A stretch of 36,586 nucleotides of DNA from the NCBI GenBank assembly GCA_030428695.1, contig JAUIEM010000036.1, positions 1 to 36,586 on the forward strand. The letters are read 5' to 3'. The translations under genes and the position numbers were made by a program. Positions 24,970 through 33,703 of the stretch are shown here, piece after piece. Each line of letters opens with the position of its first letter. The stretch's first letter is position 1. The notes beneath the pieces were generated by a model, which was not told the origin of the DNA, did no database searches, and saw nothing but the letters and a program-made list of their open reading frames with translations. Origin of the DNA: a bacterium (lineage in GTDB: Bacteria > Planctomycetota > J058 > JAJDCP01).

Positions 24970-27029
24970 GCGCCCTCGCCACCACCGTGCGCGCCCGGGC
25001 CCGCCTCTTCGCGCTGGGCTGTGGACTGTTCGCGGTCGTGCTGGCGCTGCTGCCCCTCCCGCTCATCTCCCGGGAGCGCCTCGGCATCACCCTCACCTTG
25101 TTCCTGTCCGCGTTGCTGGGGGCCGGCATCATCGCGGGCATCGGCTGGGCGGCCGTCCAGGGCAGCGCGAACCTCGGGGCGATGCTGCGTCTCGCCCGGC
25201 AGGCGGCGCGCGGCGACGTCGGCATGGCGGCGACGCTCCCGCCGCGCCAGGGAGCCGAGTTGCTGCTCCTGGTGCTCGGGCGAGGGTGCGTCGTGCTCGG
25301 GCTGGTGTGGATCGCGGTCTGGTTGGCGTTGAGGGGGGAGCTTCCGCGCGGGGGCTGGGCGGTGCTGACCGTGCCGCTCGTCTGCTGCGCCCTGGCCTGC
25401 GCCGTCAGCATCGCGGCAGCCCGCTTCACGGGGAGCCTGGTCGCGGGCGTCCGCGACCTGAACGCGCTCGAGAAGGTGCGGGCGCGGAAGACGACGGACA
25501 CGGCCGGGCTGCGCGTGACCCGCGGGGGAGGGGGGCTGCCGATCAGCGCGGCCGCGCTGATGACCGTGAGCGGGCTGCTGGTGCTCGGGCTGACCGGGAT
25601 CGGGATCGCGGTGTTCGTCGAGGGCCGCTTCGCCTTCGATCTCACGCTCGTCCTGCGCGTGCTGCTCGCCTCCTTCCTGGTGCTGGTCGCGGCGGGCGTG
25701 ACGCTGAGCCTGTGGTTCCTCGCCCGCTTCGGGCAGGTGCTCGCCGCGCTCCGGCGACGCTTCGCCGAGGCCGGCTGGTGGTCCGCCGGCCAGCACACCA
25801 GCGGACGCAGCCGGCCGGAGGTCGAGCGGGTGCTCGGCCTGGCGAGCCTCGTGCGGTTGTGGGCCCTGCTCGCGACCGTCGGCGCGGGGCTGGCGACCGG
25901 CTGGGGCCTGGTGACGATGCAGCTCGACTTCGACCTCCCGCTCCGCAACTTCCCCTTGCTCCGGGCGGGCTGGGGGCTCGCCGCCGTGTGCGGCGTGCCG
26001 GTCGGCCTCGGCGGGCTCGCCTTCGCGAGCCTGATGCAGGGCTGGGCCGCGGTCGCGCGGGCGCTGGTCGAGGTCCAGGCCGCGGCGCTGACCAGCATCG
26101 ACGGGGGGGCGAGCGCGGTCCCCGAGGCGACGCCGCCCGAGCGCTGGACCGCGCGCGCTGCGACGGCGGTCCTCGCCCTGGGGCTGCTGCTCGCGCTGCT
26201 CGCGCTGACCCAGCTGACCAGCTTCGGGCGCCGGACCGGGGCGCGGGCCCTGCTGCGCTGGACGCCGGAGCGCGGGGCGAGCCACACCTGGGTGGGCTGG
26301 GTGCTGAGGCGCGATGGGACTTCGGAGGACCTGCGCGGACTGGTCCGTCTGCTGGCCTCGGAGCGCCGGCAGCCGCGGGCGCTGCGCGATGCGGGCTGGG
26401 CCCTCGCCCTGGGGCTCCCTCTTCCGGAGCTGCTCGCGCTGGCAGAGGAGATGAGTCCCGAGGAGCAGAGCACGCTGATCAGCCTGCGCTGCATGCGCAC
26501 CTTCCGGCTCGGCTTCATCACGAGCGACTACGTCGACCACCCCCTCGATGAAGTGCGACGGGCGATGACCGGGGCGGAGCTCGAGGCGATGATGGGGCTG
26601 GTGCTCGCCCACGCCGAGCGCGCGGAGTCCGGGGCGGCGGTCGCGTGGTTCGACAGCTTCGTCGCGCCCGCGAACCTGCGCGCGGCGGAGGCCTGGCTGC
26701 GCGAACAGCCGCCCGGCGCCGGGCGGACCCTGCTGCTCGCCCTGCGCGGCGACGGCGAGGCCCTCGCCGCCCTGCTCGAGGCGGGCCGGGCCTTCGACCT
26801 CGCGTGGCTCATCGCGCTGGAGCCCCGTGTGCTGCGGGGTCCGGTGCTCGACCGCATCGCGGAGCACATCGTCGGGAGCCCCGACGACGCGGGCTACCTC
26901 GATGTGCTCAGCGAGCTGAACAACCTGCGTCCCCGCAACAAGCTGGTCCGTCCGGTGCTCGAGCGGGTCGCGGCGCTCGGCGACGCCCATCCCTGCTCTG
27001 CCTGGGCCCGGCGGCTGCTCGTCGAGTGA
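24966..27029 (+). CDS. Polytopic membrane protein with helical soluble C-terminal domain
   Basis: This is a 687-residue protein starting at GTG 24966, whose GTGA overlaps the FGGY kinase stop. About nine hydrophobic helices occupy residues 14-415, for example LFALGCGLFAVVLALLPLPLI, LTLFLSALLGAGIIAGIGWAAV, LMTVSGLLVLGLTGIGIAVFV and VLALGLLLALLALTQL. Loops between them are basic. The last 270 residues are soluble and helical, HEAT/TPR-like in texture (LRALRDAGWALALGLPLPELLALAEEM, RRAMTGAELEAMMGLVLAHAERAE). I recognise no transporter or enzyme motif. As last gene of the run it could be a membrane receptor or docking site for the kinases, but no residue-level evidence supports this. It ends only 6 bases from the convergent gene at 27036. 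Confidence 0.82.
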   Translation: MSALATTVRARARLFALGCGLFAVVLALLPLPLISRERLGITLTLFLSALLGAGIIAGIGWAAVQGSANLGAMLRLARQAARGDVGMAATLPPRQGAELLLLVLGRGCVVLGLVWIAVWLALRGELPRGGWAVLTVPLVCCALACAVSIAAARFTGSLVAGVRDLNALEKVRARKTTDTAGLRVTRGGGGLPISAAALMTVSGLLVLGLTGIGIAVFVEGRFAFDLTLVLRVLLASFLVLVAAGVTLSLWFLARFGQVLAALRRRFAEAGWWSAGQHTSGRSRPEVERVLGLASLVRLWALLATVGAGLATGWGLVTMQLDFDLPLRNFPLLRAGWGLAAVCGVPVGLGGLAFASLMQGWAAVARALVEVQAAALTSIDGGASAVPEATPPERWTARAATAVLALGLLLALLALTQLTSFGRRTGARALLRWTPERGASHTWVGWVLRRDGTSEDLRGLVRLLASERRQPRALRDAGWALALGLPLPELLALAEEMSPEEQSTLISLRCMRTFRLGFITSDYVDHPLDEVRRAMTGAELEAMMGLVLAHAERAESGAAVAWFDSFVAPANLRAAEAWLREQPPGAGRTLLLALRGDGEALAALLEAGRAFDLAWLIALEPRVLRGPVLDRIAEHIVGSPDDAGYLDVLSELNNLRPRNKLVRPVLERVAALGDAHPCSAWARRLLVE

Positions 27030-27035
27030 ACCGAC

Positions 27036-27959
27036 TCAGCCCGCGAGGCGGGCGGTCAGCCGCTCCGGCGTGAGCTCGAGCAGGGCGCGGAGGCGCAGAC
27101 CGCCGTCGATCTCCAGGCGGATCCCCGCCGCGCCGCACAGACCCCCGCGGCGGTAGCCCGCGAAGTCGAGCAGCCCCTGGGCTTCGGCCTCGCTGCACAG
27201 CCCGGCGCGGCGCATCCGGCCGAGGACCGTCGCCAGGCGGGGGTCCTTCCCCGGCGCTCCGTAGTAGCGGGGCTCGACCGCGATGCGCCGCCGGACGTCG
27301 CTGTCGACCTCGAGGTGCAACACGAAGCCGTCCGCCTCCTCGGGCAAGAGGGCGAAGCCGTCGCGGGCGTAGAAGCAGCCCGGCCAGTCGACCGCGTCCA
27401 GGGCCCGGCGCACGTCGACCAGGCGGCGGAAGCCGAGCTGCAGGCGCACGGTCTCGCCGTCGACCTCGAGCCGGCGCAGGTCCCCCGCGGTGCGCTTCAG
27501 GCAGCGCAGCAGGCCGGCCGGGGTGGTCAGCCGCGGGCCGAGGGCGGCGAGGGCGTCGAGGGCGCCGGCCAGACCCGGACGCGTGGGGCTGACCGCGGCC
27601 CGCGGGGCTTCGCCCTCACACAGGCACAGGCTGAGCCAGGGGTGGGGTCCCCGCGCCAGGCCGCGCGCCCGGCGCCACTCCGGCGTGGCGTAGGCCCCAC
27701 GGGCGAGCCCCGGGGCGCGGGCCAGGAGCTGCCGGCCGGCGCAGCCCCGCGCGAGCTCGAGGCGCAGCTCGAGGTCGGTGGCCCCGAGCGTGCGCTCGAC
27801 ATACAGCCGGCGCGGGAGCTCCTCGGGCAGGGCGCGCAGCCGGCGCCGCAGGCCGCGGCGCTCGGCGCGGCCGAACAGCGCGCGGGGCAGGGCCGCGACG
27901 TGCCGGGTCAGGGACGGGCGCGGAAGACGGTAGGTCGGCGGGCGGGTGCAGGTCTGCAT
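27036..27959 (-). CDS. Hypothetical protein, not recognised
   Basis: This 307-residue protein has no signal peptide or membrane helix. ATG 27959 is chosen because GAGGAGGA lies 7 to 8 bases upstream. Frames further upstream have no such site. The first 60 residues are strongly basic (PRPSLTRHVAALPRALFGRAERRGLRRRLRALP). Then follow alternating strands and helices: LYVERTLGATDLELRLELARG, LTTPAGLLRCLKRTAGDLRRLEVDGETVRLQLGFRRL, DGFVLHLEVDSDVRRRIAVEPRYYG. The end is a clear domain (CSEAEAQGLLDFAGYRRGG, then IRLEIDGGLRLRALLELTPERL). Five or six cysteines are scattered without a metal-binding spacing. The alternation of beta pairs suggests a repeated alpha/beta barrel-like enzyme, but I cannot name one. 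It is 102 bases downstream of the DUF3592 gene on the same strand. Confidence 0.75.
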   Translation of the reverse strand: MQTCTRPPTYRLPRPSLTRHVAALPRALFGRAERRGLRRRLRALPEELPRRLYVERTLGATDLELRLELARGCAGRQLLARAPGLARGAYATPEWRRARGLARGPHPWLSLCLCEGEAPRAAVSPTRPGLAGALDALAALGPRLTTPAGLLRCLKRTAGDLRRLEVDGETVRLQLGFRRLVDVRRALDAVDWPGCFYARDGFALLPEEADGFVLHLEVDSDVRRRIAVEPRYYGAPGKDPRLATVLGRMRRAGLCSEAEAQGLLDFAGYRRGGLCGAAGIRLEIDGGLRLRALLELTPERLTARLAG

Positions 27960-28061
27960 CGATGTTCCTCCTCGGGGCCGGGTGTCCTGTCCGGGGAGGG
28001 GGGAGATCTTACGGGGAAGTTCCCCATCGACTGCGATCTCGACTTCGACTCGCCGCACAGG

Positions 28062-29081
28062 TCACCGCAGACCGAGCGCGCGGAGCGCCCCGCGCGCCGC
28101 CTCGCGCACCTCCGGGTCCGGGTCGTCGAGCAGCACGCGGAGGGCGGGGCCCGCTTCCGCCGGACCCTTCCGCGCGAGGATCTCGTCCGCGGCGTGCTCG
28201 CGCACCCGGGGATGGGAGTGGACGAGGTAGTCGAGCAGCGTCGCCTCCGGGATGGTGTACTCCACCTCGGCCTTGGCGTCCTTCGCCGCGAGCACCGCGC
28301 CCCACAGGCCGAGGAGCAGCAACCCGATGATCAGGCCGGCGATCGGCTTCTGGGCGAGCTTCGAGACTGCCAGCCGGGGGAAGAGGATAAGCAGCAGGCA
28401 CAGCGCGAGGTAGGCGAGGGCCGGCGCGGTCGGCGGGACGCCTCCGCCGGCGGAATACCAGACGGCGCCGAGCCCGAAGGCGAGGATCAGCCAGCCGAAG
28501 GGGACGCCGAGCGCCCAGCCGACCAGCCCCGGACCGAACTGCTCCTGCGTCTGCCCGAACCCCGGCTTCGGAGGCGTCCGGACGGCGAAGCGCAGGAAGC
28601 TCAGCGCCGCGCCGAGGAAGGTGACGACCAGGGCGAGCCAGCCGCCCTGGCTCGTCGCGATCCCGGGCATCAGCACCGCGGAGCCCGGCCGCTCCGGATC
28701 GTAGTAGACCCGCACCGCCGGTGCCTCACGCGCCGCCTGGCGGGCGATGTTGCAGGCGACCATCGAGTAGCGGTGCCGCCAGCCGGGACCGGGCGCGGTC
28801 GAGACGTCGAAGCGGTGGCCGGCGAGCGGTTGGCCGTCGGAGCTCGTGTAGGCATAGGCGAGCGCCACCCAGACCTCCTCGGTCGCGTTGTCGTAGCTGG
28901 TCCCGTAGCGCGCCCGCCCGCGCTCGGCGGTCAGGAGCACCCCCTCGGTCGACGGCCAGTGATAGGAGCGGATGGCTTCTTCCAGCCCGTCACGCTGCGC
29001 GATCACCACGACCGCCGCGGCGCCGCAGCACAGCAGGGCGCAGGGCAGCGCCCAGAGGCGGGAGGGGCGGGTGGGGGCCAT
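28062..29081 (-). CDS. DUF3592 membrane protein with C-terminal HEAT repeats
   Basis: This is a 339-residue membrane protein. A first helix (about 9-28, LWALPCALLCCGAAAVVVIAQ) precedes a DUF3592 domain: SYHWPSTEGVLL (39-50) and, about 75 residues later, VRVYYDPERPGSAVLMPG, with extracytoplasmic strands between. Three to four further helices follow (GWLALVVTFLGAALSFLRF, FGWLILAFGLGAVWYSAG, LAYLALCLLLILFP, PIAGLIIGLLLLGLWGAVLAA). The last 55 residues form two HEAT-like hairpins (ATLLDYLVHSHPRVREHAADEILA and LRVLLDDPDPEVREAARGALRAL). The role of DUF3592 is unknown. ATG 29081 is preferred because GGAAGG is 7 bases upstream; the ATG at 29087 would be too close to it. It diverges from the peptidase gene. 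Confidence 0.88.
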   Translation of the reverse strand: MAPTRPSRLWALPCALLCCGAAAVVVIAQRDGLEEAIRSYHWPSTEGVLLTAERGRARYGTSYDNATEEVWVALAYAYTSSDGQPLAGHRFDVSTAPGPGWRHRYSMVACNIARQAAREAPAVRVYYDPERPGSAVLMPGIATSQGGWLALVVTFLGAALSFLRFAVRTPPKPGFGQTQEQFGPGLVGWALGVPFGWLILAFGLGAVWYSAGGGVPPTAPALAYLALCLLLILFPRLAVSKLAQKPIAGLIIGLLLLGLWGAVLAAKDAKAEVEYTIPEATLLDYLVHSHPRVREHAADEILARKGPAEAGPALRVLLDDPDPEVREAARGALRALGLR

Positions 29082-29190
29082 CGGCATACCTTCCGTCGAG
29101 GGTCGAGCTTCCCGTCGCAAACAGCATACCTGAAGGGCTCAAGCGTATCGGCGGAAGCGCGATCGACCACCGTCTACGCCACGGGCCGGC

Positions 29191-29219
29191 TTGCTCGCTG
29201 CGTTCCCGCGCGGTAGCAT
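29191..29219 (+). promoter_or_regulatory. Candidate promoter of the M1 peptidase gene
   Basis: TTGCTC (29191-29196), 17 bases and TAGCAT (29214-29219) have the same spacing and hexamer style as the pfk candidate (TTGCGT/TACTAT). It lies 29 bases before the ATG at 29248. Confidence 0.45.
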
Positions 29220-29247
29220 CCCGCACCCCGTTTCCCCGGAGATCGCC

Positions 29248-31776
29248 ATGCGCCTCTTCCTCATCCCCCTCCTCTGTCTGGGCGCCTTCGCCCAGGAGCT
29301 CGGCCAGCCGCGGGAGGCCTTCGCGACAGAGGACACACCGCGCCACCACGCCCGCTGGCGCAGCTACGACCTCCTCCACGTGCGGGCCGAGCTCGCGCTC
29401 GACTGGAGCGCACGGGCCGTGCACGGCCGGGCGTCGCTGTCCCTGGCGCCGCGGCTCTCCGGCCTCGAGGCGCTGTCCCTCGACGCCGTCGGCTTCGAGG
29501 TCGCGAGCCTGACCCTCGACGACGCGCCGGTCGCCTTCACCAACGACGGCGAGGCCCTGACCCTGCGCCTGCCCGCGCCGACCCGCGCGGGCGCGGTGCA
29601 CCGCATCGAGGTCGAATACCGGGCGGTGCCGCGGGACGGCCTCTTCTTCGTCGAGCGGCTCGGAGCGGACGGGAGCGTGCGGCGCATGGTCCACACCCAG
29701 GGCCAGGCGATCGCCCACCGCCACTGGTTGCCTCTCTACGACGCGCCGAACGACATGACGACCACCGAGCTGATCGTGCACGCGCCGGACGGCGAGCGGG
29801 TCGTGTCGAACGGCAGCCTGCAGGACGCCGATCCGGAGAGCGGGCTGCCGCCCCTCGCCCGCGACGGCCAGCGGCGCTGGCACTTCGTGCAGGAGAAGCC
29901 CCACGTGCCCTACCTGATCACCCTCGTGGTCGGGGCGATGGACGCGCTGCAGGCCGAGGGCGGCGGCGTCCCGCTGCTGTACCTCGCGCCGGCAGGGGAG
30001 GGCGCGGCCCTGGCCGGGAGCTTCGGCCGCACCCCCGCGATGATGGCGTGGTTCCAGGAGGTGCTCGCGACCCCCTACCCCTGGGAGGGGGGCTACACGC
30101 AGGTCTGCGCCCTCGGCTACCAGGGCGGGGGCATGGAGAACACCGGCGCGACCACCCTGCACCCCTACACCCTGCGCGACGCGCGGGCCCTGGTCGACGA
30201 GGACTCCGACGGGCTGATCGCCCACGAGCTCGCCCACCAGTGGTTCGGCGACCTGCTGACCTGCGCGGAGTGGTCGCACATCTGGCTCAACGAAGGTTTC
30301 GCCGACTACTTCGAGGTGCTGTGGGCCGCCTCGCTCGACCCCGCCGAGCTGGCCTGGGGCATGGATGGCGAGGCGAGCTGGTACCACGCGGAGGACGCCT
30401 GGGAGTACCGGCGGCCGATGGTCTGCCCGCGCTACGAGCATCCGGACCAGCTGTTCGACGCGGTCACCTACGCGAAGGGGGCGTGGGTGCTGTACATGCT
30501 GCACACGCTGCTCGGCGACGAGGACTTCTTCGCCGGCGTCCAGGCCTACATCGCGAAGCACGCCCACGACACGGTGACCAGCGACGACCTGCAGGCCGCG
30601 ATGGAGGAAGCGAGCGGACAGGCCCTCGACTGGTTCTTCCGCCAATGGCTCGACGGAGCCGGCCACCCGGAGTACCGCGTGAGCCACGAGTACTACGCGG
30701 CGCAGGAGCTGGTGCGGCTCGAGGTCGCGCAGGTCCAGCACCTCGACGCGCAGACCGGGCTGTTCCGCATGCCGGTCACGATCGAGCTGCGCGCGGGCGC
30801 CCTGGTGGAGCGCCGCGAGGTGTGGCTCGCCGAGGCGCTCGAGGAGATCTGGATTCCCTTCCCCGTACGCCCGGAGATGGTGCTGTTCGATGCGGAGCAC
30901 AAGCTCCTCAAACAGCTCGACCACCCCCGCAGCACCGCGGAGCTGTGTGCGCAGCTCGCCGGGGATCCCGCGGTGCTCGGCCGGCGCGACGCGGGCCTCC
31001 TGCTCTGCGCGCGGCTCGACGAGGAGCCGGCGCGCAGCGCCCTCGCCCGGGCCCTGCGCGGAGACTCCGACCCGCAGCTGCGCGCCGCCCTCGCCAACGA
31101 GCTCGGCGGCAGCCTGCACGGGGCGCGCTGGCAGTTCTGGCGGCGTGATTGGGAAGAGCGCGAGGTCGCCGCTGCCGCTCCCGAGCGCCTCGACTGGGCG
31201 GCGACCCTGTTCGCCGAGCTCGCCGCGAGCGAGGATCCCGCGCTGCGGGCCGCGGGGCTGCGGGCGATGTTCGGGCTGCGCGGGCCGACGGTCGAGGCGG
31301 CCGCCCTGCGCGCCTGCGACGACGCCGACAGCGACCACGTGCGGGCCGCGGGGCTGCGGGTGCTCGCGCGCAGCGGGGCGAGCGGCGCGGCGGACGCGCT
31401 GTGGGCGCGCCGCGACGAGAGCTCCCACCGGCAGCTGACCCGGCGGGCGGTGCTGCAGAGCCTCGACGAGCTCGGCGACCCGCGCGCCTTCAGCCTGGCG
31501 GCGGACTACCTGGCGCCGGTCCACGACGAGGGGCTGCGGCGTTTCGCCCTCGGGGTGCTCATGCGGTGGGGGGCGGAGGATCCGCAGACCGAGGAGATCC
31601 TGTGGACCTGGCTGGAAGACCGCGACCCGCTGTTCCTCTCCGCCGTGCTCGACAGCCTGGGCAAGGTCGGCGGGCAGCGCAGCGCCACGCGGCTGCAGGA
31701 CTGGCTGCGTCGGAACCGGGAGCACGCGCTGGTCGACAAGGCGCAAGCGGTCGCGCGGGGGTTGGTGGAGCGGTAG
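29248..31776 (+). CDS. Secreted M1 family metallopeptidase with HEAT-repeat tail
   Basis: This is an 842-residue exported zinc aminopeptidase of the gluzincin (M1) family. Signal peptide MRLFLIPLLCLGAFAQ is followed by the N-terminal beta saddle (about 35-235), GGMENTG (294-300, substrate amino-terminus recognition), HELAHQWFGD (326-335; zinc ligands His-326 and His-330, general base Glu-327) and NEGFADYFE (348-356, third ligand Glu-349). The helical peptidase domain ends near residue 485. A beta segment follows (PVTIELRAGALVERREVWLAEA). From about 565 to the end the protein is HEAT-like (LRAALANELGGSLHGARW, DPALRAAGLRAMFGLRG, SDHVRAAGLRVLARSG). ATG 29248 starts the signal peptide and follows CGGAGA. 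It probably trims peptides in the periplasm or at the cell surface. Confidence 0.94.
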   Translation: MRLFLIPLLCLGAFAQELGQPREAFATEDTPRHHARWRSYDLLHVRAELALDWSARAVHGRASLSLAPRLSGLEALSLDAVGFEVASLTLDDAPVAFTNDGEALTLRLPAPTRAGAVHRIEVEYRAVPRDGLFFVERLGADGSVRRMVHTQGQAIAHRHWLPLYDAPNDMTTTELIVHAPDGERVVSNGSLQDADPESGLPPLARDGQRRWHFVQEKPHVPYLITLVVGAMDALQAEGGGVPLLYLAPAGEGAALAGSFGRTPAMMAWFQEVLATPYPWEGGYTQVCALGYQGGGMENTGATTLHPYTLRDARALVDEDSDGLIAHELAHQWFGDLLTCAEWSHIWLNEGFADYFEVLWAASLDPAELAWGMDGEASWYHAEDAWEYRRPMVCPRYEHPDQLFDAVTYAKGAWVLYMLHTLLGDEDFFAGVQAYIAKHAHDTVTSDDLQAAMEEASGQALDWFFRQWLDGAGHPEYRVSHEYYAAQELVRLEVAQVQHLDAQTGLFRMPVTIELRAGALVERREVWLAEALEEIWIPFPVRPEMVLFDAEHKLLKQLDHPRSTAELCAQLAGDPAVLGRRDAGLLLCARLDEEPARSALARALRGDSDPQLRAALANELGGSLHGARWQFWRRDWEEREVAAAAPERLDWAATLFAELAASEDPALRAAGLRAMFGLRGPTVEAAALRACDDADSDHVRAAGLRVLARSGASGAADALWARRDESSHRQLTRRAVLQSLDELGDPRAFSLAADYLAPVHDEGLRRFALGVLMRWGAEDPQTEEILWTWLEDRDPLFLSAVLDSLGKVGGQRSATRLQDWLRRNREHALVDKAQAVARGLVER

Positions 31777-31878
31777 GCGGCGAGGGGGCTCAGCGCGCGA
31801 GCTGGAGGTGGACGCGCCACGGCAGCCCGCTGGACCTCGCGCCGGGTCAGCCTGGCAAGGCGCCGTGCGGCGAGGTTC
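31777..31878. other. Convergent gap between M1 peptidase and grpE
   Basis: This 102-base gap separates two convergent genes. The only structure seen is a loose inverted repeat (GCGCGAG near 31796 and CTCGCGC near 31836) with a loop of more than 30 bases and no T run. I do not call a terminator. Confidence 0.3.
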
Positions 31879-32478
31879 CTACTCCGCGCTCTCCGCGGCG
31901 GCAGCTTCCGGCGCCTCGTCCGTCTGGTCGTCGGGCTGCGGCGGGCCGCCCCGGCTGACGATGACCTTGGCGGTGCGGACGACTTCCTTGCGGTAGGCGT
32001 AGCCGCGCTCGCACACCTGGACGACGGTCTGGTCGGGGACCGACGGGTTCTGGAACACCGACAGGGCCTCGTGACGGTTCGGGTCGAAGGGCTTGCCCTC
32101 GGCGTCCATCGGCTTGATGCCCTGCTCCTCGATCGCCTTGCGCAGCTGGTCCTGGATCAGCGTCAGGCCCTTCGCGAACTCCTCCGGAGTGTTGCCGGGA
32201 TGCTCGAGGGCGCGCTCGAAGCTGTCGAGCACGGGCAGCAGTCGGCGGGCGAACTCGCACACCGCGCGCGACTCCCAGCGTTCCTGGTCTTTCAGCATGC
32301 GGCGCCGCAGGTTCTGGTAGTCGGCCTGCGCGCGCTCGAGCTTGGCCTTGAGATCGGCGGCGGTCGGATCGGTGGGGACGCTCTCCGCGGCGGGAGCTTC
32401 CTGCGCCTCCTCTTCGGCCGTGACGACCTCGACCTCGACGGGGACGGCTTCGCCCTGGGACTTCTCTTGCTTGCTCAT
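31879..32478 (-). CDS. grpE: Nucleotide exchange factor GrpE
   Basis: This 199-residue co-chaperone releases ADP from DnaK. An acidic, disordered N-terminus (to about residue 40) leads into the long coiled coil (DLKAKLERAQADYQNLRRRMLKDQERW, about 42-68) and the four-helix dimer region (FARRLLPVLDSFERALEHPG). The beta-wing follows, with the family signature FDPNRHEALSVFQNPSVPDQTVVQVCERGYAYRKEVVRTAKVIVSRG (about 132-178). The C-terminal 20 residues are an acidic/alanine tail. The start follows AGAGGAAGAG. It is the last gene of the chaperone block, 42 bases after dnaJ. No dnaK is present in the window, so its partner is encoded elsewhere. Confidence 0.96.
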   Translation of the reverse strand: MSKQEKSQGEAVPVEVEVVTAEEEAQEAPAAESVPTDPTAADLKAKLERAQADYQNLRRRMLKDQERWESRAVCEFARRLLPVLDSFERALEHPGNTPEEFAKGLTLIQDQLRKAIEEQGIKPMDAEGKPFDPNRHEALSVFQNPSVPDQTVVQVCERGYAYRKEVVRTAKVIVSRGGPPQPDDQTDEAPEAAAAESAE

Positions 32479-32520
32479 CGTTCTCTTCCTCTAGAACCGG
32501 GGCGGCTCAGCGCCCGTTTC

Positions 32521-33630
32521 TCAGCTGAACAGCGCCTTCATGCGCTCGAGAAAGCTCTTGCGCTTGCCCTGGACCGCCTTCTCCTCGATCTCGGCGAGCT
32601 CGCGCAGGAGCTCTTCCTGGCGTTCGGTCAGCTTGTTCGGCGTCTCGACCTGCACCCGGACGAGCAGGTCGCCCTGCCCGTACTCCCCGGGGAAGCCGAG
32701 CTTCGCCATGCGGTAGATCTGGCCGCTCTGCGTGCCGCGGCGCACGTCGAGCTCGGCCTTGCCGGTCAGGGTCGGGACCTCGATCTTCGCGCCGAGGGCG
32801 GCCTGGGAGAAGCTGATCGGCACCTGGCAGACGATGTCGTCGCCGTGGCGCTCGAAGAACTCGTCGGGCTTGACGTGGATGTCTATGTACAGGTCCCCGG
32901 GCGGCCCTCCATGGGTGCCGGCCTGGCCCTGGCCGCGCAGGCGCATGCGGCCGTCGGTCACGCCGGCGGGGATGCGCACCTGCACCTCTTCGGTCATGTC
33001 GATGACCCCGCGGCCGCGGCAGTCGCCGCAGGGATCCTTGACCACGGTGCCCTGGCCCTGACAGTGTGGGCAGGCTTCGCGGATCTGGATGAAGGCGTGG
33101 CCGCGCACGACCTGGCCGCGGCCGTTGCAGGTCGTGCAGGTGGTCGGCGTCGAGCCGGGCTTCGAGCCGGAGCCGCTACAGGTCTGGCAGCCCTTGTGGC
33201 GGGTCAGCTCGATGGTGCGGGTGCAGCCGATGGCCGACTCGCGGAAGTCGATCTCGAGGTCGATCTTCAGGCTCGCGCCCCGCCGGCCCCTTCCACCCCG
33301 GCCGCGTCCGCCGCCGCCGAAGAAGTTGTCGAAGCCGAAGATGCCGCCGAAGATGTCGCCGAACATGTCCTGGATGTCGGAGGCGTTGAAGCCGCCCACC
33401 CGGCTGTTGACGCCGGCGTGCCCGAAGCGGTCATAGGCCTGCCGCTTGTCGCTGTCGCTCAGCACGTCGTAGGCCTCGGCGGCCTCCTTGAAGCGCTCCT
33501 CGGCGGAGGCGTCCCCGGGGTTCTTGTCCGGATGGAACTTCAACGCCAGCTTGCGGTAGGCTTTCTTGATCTCGCTCTCACTGGCCCCCTTGCCAACCCC
33601 GAGAACCTCGTAGTAATCGCGCTTGCTCAT
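32521..33630 (-). CDS. dnaJ: Chaperone protein DnaJ (type I Hsp40)
   Basis: This 369-residue J-domain co-chaperone stimulates DnaK ATPase and delivers unfolded clients. The J domain (1-70) has DYYEVLGV and the essential HPD at 33-35. A short Gly/Phe-Gly/Arg region follows (about 76-118, [15 protein letters not shown]). The zinc-binding domain has all four CxxCxGxG-type modules (Cys-148/151, 165/168, 187/190, 201/204). The C-terminal substrate-binding domains and dimer helix complete a type I protein of normal length. The linker is unusually arginine-rich. It lies 73 bases downstream of groEL, with a strong hairpin between, and ahead of grpE. Confidence 0.97.
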   Translation of the reverse strand: MSKRDYYEVLGVGKGASESEIKKAYRKLALKFHPDKNPGDASAEERFKEAAEAYDVLSDSDKRQAYDRFGHAGVNSRVGGFNASDIQDMFGDIFGGIFGFDNFFGGGGRGRGGRGRRGASLKIDLEIDFRESAIGCTRTIELTRHKGCQTCSGSGSKPGSTPTTCTTCNGRGQVVRGHAFIQIREACPHCQGQGTVVKDPCGDCRGRGVIDMTEEVQVRIPAGVTDGRMRLRGQGQAGTHGGPPGDLYIDIHVKPDEFFERHGDDIVCQVPISFSQAALGAKIEVPTLTGKAELDVRRGTQSGQIYRMAKLGFPGEYGQGDLLVRVQVETPNKLTERQEELLRELAEIEEKAVQGKRKSFLERMKALFS

Positions 33631-33653
33631 GATCGCCTCGCAAGTGTACAGAG

Positions 33654-33684
33654 GGCCCGGGCAGCCCGGATGGCTGCCAGGGCC
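33654..33684 (-). promoter_or_regulatory. Intercistronic hairpin between groEL and dnaJ
   Basis: Positions 33654-33666 and 33672-33684 pair over 13 positions with one mismatch around a 5-base loop, all GC-rich. It begins 20 bases after the groEL stop and is not followed by a U run, so it is not a classic terminator. A role in protecting or attenuating the groESL part of a longer transcript is plausible. Confidence 0.5.
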
Positions 33685-33703
33685 GCTGGATGACGAGATC
33701 GTC

